From NCBI GenBank assembly GCA_011390695.1, contig JAABRW010000099.1:1-5154 (forward strand): a DNA stretch of 5,154 nt. Reading direction: 5' to 3'. Positions 1-3,805 of this stretch are shown one piece after another. Under the pieces are notes generated by a model. That model did not search any database, was not told the origin of the DNA, and was given only the letters and a program-made list of their open reading frames with translations. Within the stretch, counting starts at the first letter, position 1, and every line of letters starts with the position of its first letter. This stretch comes from Desulfotignum sp. (lineage in GTDB: Bacteria; Desulfobacterota; Desulfobacteria; Desulfobacterales; Desulfobacteraceae). Made by a program: the position numbers and the translations under genes.

Positions 1-305
1 AATTCAGGGCCGATGATATCCGCAATGGCTTGGGCCGGCGTTCCCGCCATGAGAGAAATACCGTCAAATCTGCGTTGGGCAAGACGTTCAATGGTAAACT
101 CCGGTTTGAGGTATACCGGATTCAGATCCGTTTCCGTCAATCCCTGGAAAAGGGCCTTCGCCTTTTAACGTATGGAAAGCCACATCCGCCTGAACCAGAC
201 CGACATCTCTCCCCGGGCCAGGGCCCGGACATTGGCTACAGAGCCGCCGGAAGTCTGTGCAATCGCAACCCGCCCCGTGGCTGTCTGTGTTGATGAAAAT
301 CCCAT
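1..305 (-). pseudogene. Decayed TAXI-family TRAP transporter solute receptor, partial
   Basis: Three minus-strand frames in succession carry pieces of one protein. Frame A starts at an ATG at 305 and includes IAQTSGGSVANVRALARGEM, typical of the TAXI core that precedes a G(E/D)xDxGxVQSDVA motif. The continuation, VGLVQADVAFHT followed by KGEGPF, is in a second frame from about 207 to 148. From about 152 to the left edge a third frame reads LNPVYLKPEFTIERL and then FDGISLMAGTPAQAIADI, resembling the later TAXI segment. Intact family members have roughly 60 or more residues between the second and third pieces, so an internal deletion is inferred as well as a frameshift near 204-209. No signal peptide and no Shine-Dalgarno sequence precede the ATG. 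An extended -10-like TGTTATGAT lies at 328-336 (minus). Intact receptors are periplasmic binding proteins feeding a TRAP carboxylate transporter. The family call comes from remembered motifs. Sequencing error could explain a frameshift but not the missing segment. Confidence 0.72.
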
Positions 306-455
306 GCATTTTTTCGCATCTTATTGCATCATAACACAAGTTTAAACTTTTTTTTGCCATTGATCCGATAAATTGTAAAAACCAACCTGTCTCAGTGGAT
401 TTTTTTCTGAACAACTGGTGAGAATGGAAAAAAAGGGGGGAGAGGGATGAAAGAT

Positions 456-530
456 TGGTGGGCGGTACAAGGATTGAACTTGTGACTTCTACCGTGTGAA
501 GGTAGCACTCTCCCGCTGAGTTAACCGCCC
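456..530 (-). tRNA. tRNA-Val, anticodon CAC
   Basis: The minus strand folds as a complete 75-nt cloverleaf ending in an encoded CCA. The acceptor stem GGGCGGT/ACCGCCC has 7 of 7 pairs. The D arm is ACTC/GAGT with a seven-base loop containing GG. The anticodon stem CTACC/GGTAG encloses loop TTCACAC. The variable region is AAGTC, and the T arm ACAAG/CTTGT encloses TTCAATC. The discriminator base is A. The anticodon at 498-496 is CAC, which reads GUG valine codons. CAC is usually a supplementary valine isoacceptor alongside UAC, which fits a genome using many GTG codons, as the neighbouring genes do. No hairpin terminator follows; only a C-rich stretch and seven Ts (434-428, minus) lie downstream. 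The decayed receptor gene begins about 150 bases downstream. Confidence 0.97.
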
Positions 531-561
531 GTTTGCCAATTTTTCTATCAACACGACCCTA

Positions 562-590
562 CAGATACCTTTTTTTTTGATATCGGTCAA
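562..590 (-). promoter_or_regulatory. Probable sigma-70 promoter for the tRNA-Val gene
   Basis: On the minus strand TTGACC (590-585) is followed after 17 bases by TATCTG (567-562). The spacer contains nine consecutive As. Transcription would start near 555, about 25 bases before the mature tRNA 5' end at 530. The bases after the -10 element are G-rich (TAGGG), as in many stable-RNA promoters under stringent control; that link is only suggestive. The -10 match is imperfect. Confidence 0.45.
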
Positions 591-621
591 GAGATCATTT
601 GACAAAATTTTCCAGGGGTGA

Positions 622-645
622 TTTCCCTTGACATGTGAAGGGAAA
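622..645. promoter_or_regulatory. 24-bp palindromic candidate operator upstream of the rubrerythrin-like gene
   Basis: Arms TTTCCCTT (622-629) and AAGGGAAA (638-645) are perfect inverted copies around a centre of G-ACATGT-G. Eleven of the twelve symmetric base pairs match, the only mismatch being the two Gs flanking ACATGT. The left arm overlaps a consensus -35 hexamer TTGACA at 628-633, so a bound dimeric regulator would block or reposition RNA polymerase. It is unlikely to be a transcription terminator: no plus-strand gene precedes it, no clean T-tract follows it, and it lies outside the predicted tRNA transcript. I cannot assign it to a regulator family; it does not look like a classical Fur box. 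Confidence 0.6.
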
Positions 646-657
646 GTATTTTATGGA
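628..657 (+). promoter_or_regulatory. Candidate promoter for the rubrerythrin-like gene
   Basis: A consensus -35 TTGACA (628-633) lies inside the palindrome. The best -10 at acceptable spacing is TATGGA (652-657, spacer 18), which matches the consensus at only three of six positions. A weak -10 beside a perfect -35 would suit an activated or repressible promoter. The untranslated leader would be about 40 bases and contains a strong ribosome-binding site, AAGGAGAT (690-697). Confidence 0.38.
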
Positions 658-702
658 ATCTAAATGAAAGAGTGGACTGAAATTCATTTAAGGAGATAAT
701 TC

Positions 703-1197
703 ATGGCATATGATTTTAATGTGAACGAAGTATTTGAAATGGCAATCCAGATTGAAGCCAACGGCGCCAATTTTTACAGAAAAGCCGCCGCATTGCAGCA
801 GGATCCAGACGACAAGGCATTTCTGGAAAAACTGGCCCGCATGGAAGACAAGCACAAAGTGATTTTTGAATCCATGCAAAAAGACATATCAAAACAGGAG
901 AAACAAGCGACAGTGTTCGATCCGGCCGATGAACTGTCCATGTACCTGAAAGCCATGGCAGACAGTCACGGCGGCGAAGGAGACCCGGATATTGTCGAGG
1001 CTTTCACCGGTGAAGAACCCATTGAAGACATCATCACCACAGCCATCGGCCTGGAAAAAGAATCCATTTTGTTTTACCTGGGTCTAAAGGATGTGGTCCC
1101 CCCCAAATACGGACATGACAAACTGGATCATATCATCAAGGAAGAAAAACTGCACATCGCCCAGTTGAATGGGTTTTTGAAAAAAACCAAGGCATAA
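703..1197 (+). CDS. Rubrerythrin/ferritin-like diiron protein lacking a rubredoxin domain
   Basis: This 164-residue cytoplasmic protein is a four-helix-bundle ferritin-like protein of the rubrerythrin superfamily. Rubrerythrins reduce peroxide at a diiron centre and protect anaerobes from oxygen exposure, but the exact substrate here is unknown. Two half-sites are visible. The first has E18 in an ExxxxxFY helix and E48xxH51. The second has E118, again in ExxxxxFY, and E148xxH151. These match the usual carboxylate and histidine iron ligands. The position equivalent to the extra glutamate three residues before the third-helix ligand in classical rubrerythrin is I115, so the site may differ. No CxxC pairs occur, so there is no rubredoxin domain and electrons must come from elsewhere. 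The insert at about 60-105 is longer than a minimal helix connection. The start is fixed by AAGGAGAT five bases upstream of the ATG. The sensor gene starts 76 bases downstream on the same strand with no clear terminator between, so co-transcription is plausible. Confidence 0.88.
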   Translation: MAYDFNVNEVFEMAIQIEANGANFYRKAAALQQDPDDKAFLEKLARMEDKHKVIFESMQKDISKQEKQATVFDPADELSMYLKAMADSHGGEGDPDIVEAFTGEEPIEDIITTAIGLEKESILFYLGLKDVVPPKYGHDKLDHIIKEEKLHIAQLNGFLKKTKA

Positions 1198-1273
1198 TTC
1201 ATCACGCGTTTGCCGGGAAATCATTCGGAGCCGGGTTCGGCAGGCGCGTGTTCCATTTGGAGCAATCCTTCCA

Positions 1274-2659
1274 ATGCACATGATCCAGATCCTGAAAACA
1301 TGCCTGAAATCCGATTTATTCAAACAAACATTCACGATTATTGTTCCCATCTGGACAGTACTGGTGATATTTGTCCTGAGCGTCAGCCTGATTTTTATTC
1401 CTTCCTTTAAAAACAGCCTGACAGATCAGAAAAAAGAGTTGATCCAGTCGCTGACACACAATACGGTCAGTCTTTTGTCTGAATACCATGAAAGGGCTTT
1501 GTCCGGTGAATTGACCATGGCCGAGGCCAAATCCCGTGCCAGGGATCGGATACGGTACCTTCGGTATGGATCTGAAGCCAAAGATTATTTCTGGATTATC
1601 GACCGGCATCCGTTCATGCTTATGCACCCGTACCGCCCGGATCTGGAAGGCCGGGACCTGACCTCTTTTTCTGACATTCAGGGCGATTATCCTTTCATCG
1701 CCATGGTGGAAACCGCCTTGAACAAAGGGGAAGGGTATGTTAATTATTACTGGCAGTGGAAGGATGCTCCCCATAAAATCGTTCCAAAAATTTCCTACGT
1801 CAAAATGTTCGATCCCTGGGGATGGATTGTGGGAACCGGCATATATGTCGAGGATGTACAAAAAGAGATCCGTCTTTTAGTTGACAAAATAAACCAAGTG
1901 TTCCTTGCCGTTTTTTTGGTGATACTTGCTTTGTCCATCTACATTACCTGGCAGACCATTCGTATCCGAAATAAAAAGATAAACGCCGAACGTGCCGTTC
2001 AAAAAGAAAAAGAGACCCTTTCTCTGATCCTGGAAAGCACCCCCCACGGGATCACCCTGATTGACAAGGATGACCAATACCTTTACGTCAACCCGTATTT
2101 TACCAAAATAACCGGGTATACTCTGGCAGATATTCCAGACAAACACACGTGGTTTCAAAAAGCGTATCCGGATCCGGCGTATCGGCAGCAGGTGCTTGAG
2201 GCCTGGAAAAACGATATCCCCATTGAAGGCCCGGTCCATATCCGTGAATTTAAAATCATGTGCAAAGACCTACAAGTCAAAGATATTGAATTCAGGTCTT
2301 CCTATACGGCAGATAAAAAAATCTCCGTGTTGACCGACATCACCCAAAGAAAAGAAACAGAAACAGTTCACAGGGAAAAGGACCGGCTCCAGGGTGTGCT
2401 GGAACTCTCCGGTGCGGTATGCCATGAAATGAACCAGCCGTTGATGAGCATATCCGGCTATTTTGAACTGATAATGCTGGATATGCCTGAGGATGATCCC
2501 AATTATCCCAGAATCAAAAAAATCCAGGACCAGCTGGAAAGAATGGCCGATATCACCCAAAAAATGATGCAGATTTCCCGGTACCGGACCAAAGACTACC
2601 TGAACGGAAAAATCGTGGATATCTCCGGAACCCCGGAGATGGATCCGGAAAAAAAATAA
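1274..2659 (+). CDS. Membrane sensor with Cache, PAS and histidine phosphoacceptor domains, no ATPase domain
   Basis: This 461-residue protein resembles the input half of a two-component sensor kinase. Transmembrane helix 1 spans about 19-42. A periplasmic single-Cache (sCache_2-like) domain follows at about 43-205, with YFWIIDRHPFMLMHPYRPDL (105-124) and KMFDPWGWIVGTGIYVEDV (177-195). Helix 2 spans about 207-226. A charged linker leads to a PAS domain (about 246-356: LILESTPHGITLIDKDDQ, then YVNPYFTKITGYT). The last part is a two-helix dimerisation/phosphoacceptor region (about 371-437) with H-box AVCHEMNQPL and candidate phosphorylated H384. After the second helix the protein ends. No N, G1, F or G2 box of a HATPase domain exists in the remaining 24 residues, and none is encoded before the hairpin just after the stop. 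It therefore cannot autophosphorylate as a classical kinase; it may accept phosphate from a partner or signal by conformation. Start: ATG at 1274, with TTGGAG about 11 bases upstream. An in-frame ATG at 1280 is possible but too far from it. Confidence 0.85.
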   Translation: MHMIQILKTCLKSDLFKQTFTIIVPIWTVLVIFVLSVSLIFIPSFKNSLTDQKKELIQSLTHNTVSLLSEYHERALSGELTMAEAKSRARDRIRYLRYGSEAKDYFWIIDRHPFMLMHPYRPDLEGRDLTSFSDIQGDYPFIAMVETALNKGEGYVNYYWQWKDAPHKIVPKISYVKMFDPWGWIVGTGIYVEDVQKEIRLLVDKINQVFLAVFLVILALSIYITWQTIRIRNKKINAERAVQKEKETLSLILESTPHGITLIDKDDQYLYVNPYFTKITGYTLADIPDKHTWFQKAYPDPAYRQQVLEAWKNDIPIEGPVHIREFKIMCKDLQVKDIEFRSSYTADKKISVLTDITQRKETETVHREKDRLQGVLELSGAVCHEMNQPLMSISGYFELIMLDMPEDDPNYPRIKKIQDQLERMADITQKMMQISRYRTKDYLNGKIVDISGTPEMDPEKK

Positions 2660-2694
2660 CCGCCGGGGCGGATCAAGGTTTCTCGCCCCGGCGG
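2649..2694 (-). terminator. Intrinsic terminator of hpf, shared with the convergent sensor gene
   Basis: Arms CCGCCGGGGCG (2660-2670) and CGCCCCGGCGG (2684-2694) form a perfect 11-bp GC-rich stem with a 13-nt loop. Read on the minus strand, the stem is followed by TTATTTTTTTT, a classical intrinsic terminator for hpf. Those Ts are the A-rich last codons and stop of the sensor gene. Read on the plus strand, the stem begins at the base right after the sensor stop codon but lacks an immediate T-tract, so termination there is probably weaker. The arrangement suits a bidirectional terminator between convergent genes. Confidence 0.85.
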
Positions 2695-2711
2695 TGCGGG
2701 TCTGTTTTAAG

Positions 2712-2742
2712 GCCGCAAAAAAGACTGCGGCAGAAGGTTTTT
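2712..2742 (+). terminator. Weak second stem-loop between the convergent genes
   Basis: GCCGC (2712-2716) and GCGGC (2727-2731) can pair across a 10-nt A-rich loop. On the plus strand five Ts follow at 2738-2742 after a six-base gap. It could back up termination of the sensor transcript, but the stem is only 5 bp and the T-tract is displaced. On the minus strand it lies just after the hpf stop with no T-tract directly behind it. Confidence 0.3.
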
Positions 2743-2746
2743 ACGC

Positions 2747-3091
2747 TTATTTTGCCAGCGATTCCAGCACGGGAGTGGTTTTGATGGTCTGCTTGTCACC
2801 GGCCAGGTGCCGCCGGGCTTTTTCCTTGTTCTTCTTTATCTGGGCCTGCACTTTGTCCGCCAGACCGTCAAGGGCGGAATACATGGTTTCCGCTTCTTCT
2901 TTGGCATTGATTCTCAGTTTATCACTGATCAGATTCACTTCCGCAATATGACGAATTTTTTCAACAGATAAAACCAGATTTGCCTCCCCCGGGGCATCCA
3001 GCATTTTGTCCAGTTTGTCCAGTTTTTCCTGGGCATAAGATTTCAGGGCGTCTGAGGATTCCATCTGCTTAAAATTAATGGCAAGCTGCAT
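2747..3091 (-). CDS. hpf: Ribosome hibernation promoting factor, short form (HPF/RaiA, sigma-54 modulation family)
   Basis: This 114-residue cytoplasmic protein has the beta-alpha-beta-beta-beta-alpha pattern of HPF/YfiA. It has an N-terminal strand QLAINFKQ, helix SSDALKSYAQEKLDKLDKML (12-31), central strands (about 37-64), and a final basic helix with MYSALDGLADKVQAQIKK (70-87) followed by KNKEKARRH. Family members bind the small-subunit decoding region of idle ribosomes, blocking tRNA and mRNA sites, and the short form promotes 100S dimers in E. coli. The length excludes the long form (about 180 residues or more), which has an extra C-terminal dimerisation domain. The start is set by AAGGAGG (3102-3096, minus) four bases before the ATG at 3091. 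An upstream in-frame ATG at 3133 has no ribosome-binding site and would add 14 non-family residues. In many proteobacteria hpf follows rpoN; here it is alone, with its own promoter and terminator. Confidence 0.93.
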   Translation of the reverse strand: MQLAINFKQMESSDALKSYAQEKLDKLDKMLDAPGEANLVLSVEKIRHIAEVNLISDKLRINAKEEAETMYSALDGLADKVQAQIKKNKEKARRHLAGDKQTIKTTPVLESLAK

Positions 3092-3141
3092 AAGTCCTCC
3101 TTGTATCAGGGTTGATTGAAACACCACATTCACCTTACCAG

Positions 3142-3170
3142 ATAATGACCACCAATCCCAGCAAAGTCAA
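3142..3170 (-). promoter_or_regulatory. Candidate sigma-70 promoter of hpf
   Basis: On the minus strand TTGACT (3170-3165) is followed by a 17-base spacer and CATTAT (3147-3142), matching the consensus at five of six and four of six positions. Transcription would start near 3135, giving a leader of about 44 bases that ends in the strong AAGGAGG site. The placement also argues for the shorter protein start at 3091, because the upstream ATG at 3133 would leave almost no leader. Confidence 0.5.
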
Positions 3171-3193
3171 ATTTTTCCCGTAATTTTCTGTGC

Positions 3194-3222
3194 TTGTTGT
3201 GGCGCAAAGATTGCTGTATACT
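3194..3222 (+). promoter_or_regulatory. Candidate promoter of the CBS-domain gene
   Basis: TATACT (3217-3222) matches the -10 consensus at five of six positions. TTGTTG (3194-3199) lies 17 bases upstream as a weak -35. A second -10-like hexamer, TATGAT (3222-3227), follows directly. The leader to the start at 3273 would be about 43 bases. It is divergent from the hpf promoter, with about 25 bases between the two -35 elements. Confidence 0.4.
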
Positions 3223-3272
3223 ATGATATAAAACTGTTTATACCGCCCTTATTGCCTGGAAAGGAGATGCCC

Positions 3273-3728
3273 ATGATCAAAGCCCGCGACATTATGCAAA
3301 CCAGCATCATCAGTGTAACCCCGGATACCGATATTGCCAGTGCCGTAAAAATACTGCTCAACAACCATATCAACGGGGTGCCCGTGGTCAATGACCGGGA
3401 AGAGCTGGTAGGCATCCTGTGCCAGAGTGATCTGATCTTTCAGCAGAAAGAGATGCCGATTCCCCCGATTTTCACCATCCTGGATTCCATTTTCCCGTTG
3501 TTTTCCTCAAAAAAACTGGATGACGAATTTCAAAAAATTGCCGCTGCCACAGTGGCCCAGGCCATGGTCAGGGATGTGGTAACCGTGACACCGGACACAC
3601 CGGTCAGTGAGATGGCCAGCCTCATGGTGGAAAAACATTTTCACACCATCCCCGTGGTGGAGAACAAAAAACTGGTGGGGATCATCGGCAAGGAAGATGT
3701 CCTTAAAACCCTGACATCTGATGCCTGA
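3273..3728 (+). CDS. Tandem CBS-domain protein
   Basis: This 151-residue soluble protein is built of one CBS pair (Bateman module). The first repeat spans about 7-56 (ARDIM, then INGVPVVN and LVGILCQSDL). The second spans about 97-150 (AQAMVRDVVTVTPDT, then HTIPVVE and LVGIIGKEDV). Bateman modules commonly bind adenosine nucleotides or S-adenosylmethionine between the repeats and regulate a partner. The ribose-contacting aspartates are present (D53, D142), but the Thr/Ser usually found three residues earlier is C50 and G139, so ligand binding is uncertain. A hydrophobic linker of about 34 residues with PIPPIFTILDSIFPLF separates the repeats and is longer than in a minimal pair; it could be a dimer or partner surface. 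The start at 3273 follows AAGGAGA (3261-3267) by five bases. In-frame TTG at 3252 and ATG at 3267 precede or overlap that site and are unlikely. A terminator separates it from glgP. Confidence 0.9.
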   Translation: MIKARDIMQTSIISVTPDTDIASAVKILLNNHINGVPVVNDREELVGILCQSDLIFQQKEMPIPPIFTILDSIFPLFSSKKLDDEFQKIAAATVAQAMVRDVVTVTPDTPVSEMASLMVEKHFHTIPVVENKKLVGIIGKEDVLKTLTSDA

Positions 3729-3741
3729 TCCGGGCATTTAC

Positions 3742-3780
3742 CTGCCGGTGCCCGGGGTCCGGCAGCCTTTTTGTTTTTTT
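3742..3780 (+). terminator. Intrinsic terminator of the CBS-domain gene
   Basis: CTGCCGG (3742-3748) and CCGGCAG (3759-3765) form a perfect 7-bp stem with a 10-nt loop. It is followed by CC, five Ts, G and seven Ts. It starts 13 bases after the TGA at 3726-3728 and ends 25 bases before the glgP start. Any glgP transcription beginning upstream would have to read through it. No convincing separate glgP promoter is visible in the short gap. Confidence 0.88.
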
Positions 3781-3805
3781 ATCCCCCGGCAAATGGGAGA
3801 CAGCT

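Noticed and set aside
30..293. Plus-strand open reading frame of 87 codons at the left edge
   Set aside because: The product is arginine/proline-rich with no family signature, there is no ribosome-binding site, and the opposite strand carries the TAXI receptor fragments that explain the region.
338..349. Perfect 12-bp palindrome AAGTTTAAACTT near the decayed receptor gene
   Set aside because: A 12-bp perfect palindrome is expected about once by chance in a window this size, more in AT-rich DNA, and the adjacent gene is broken.
456..530. tRNA-Val as an integration site of a mobile element, given the nearby broken gene
   Set aside because: I found no second copy of the tRNA 3' end in the window and no integrase or phage-like gene.
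586..603. Inverted repeat GTCAA-N8-TTGAC as a possible CRP/FNR-type operator
   Set aside because: The arms are only 5 bp, and the left arm is explained as the -35 hexamer of the minus-strand tRNA promoter. The right arm is a -35-like TTGACA with no acceptable -10 downstream.
1198..1273. Terminator between the rubrerythrin-like gene and the sensor gene
   Set aside because: Only a 4-bp stem (GCCG/CGGC at 1230-1241) is present and no T-tract follows it.
1316..1861. Open reading frame of 181 codons on the minus strand, opposite the sensor gene
   Set aside because: It lies entirely antisense to a gene with clear Cache-domain motifs, has no recognisable family features, and its composition is that of a complementary shadow.
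3092..3133. Longer hpf start at 3133, adding 14 residues
   Set aside because: No ribosome-binding site precedes it, the added residues are not family-like, and AAGGAGG sits just before the ATG at 3091.
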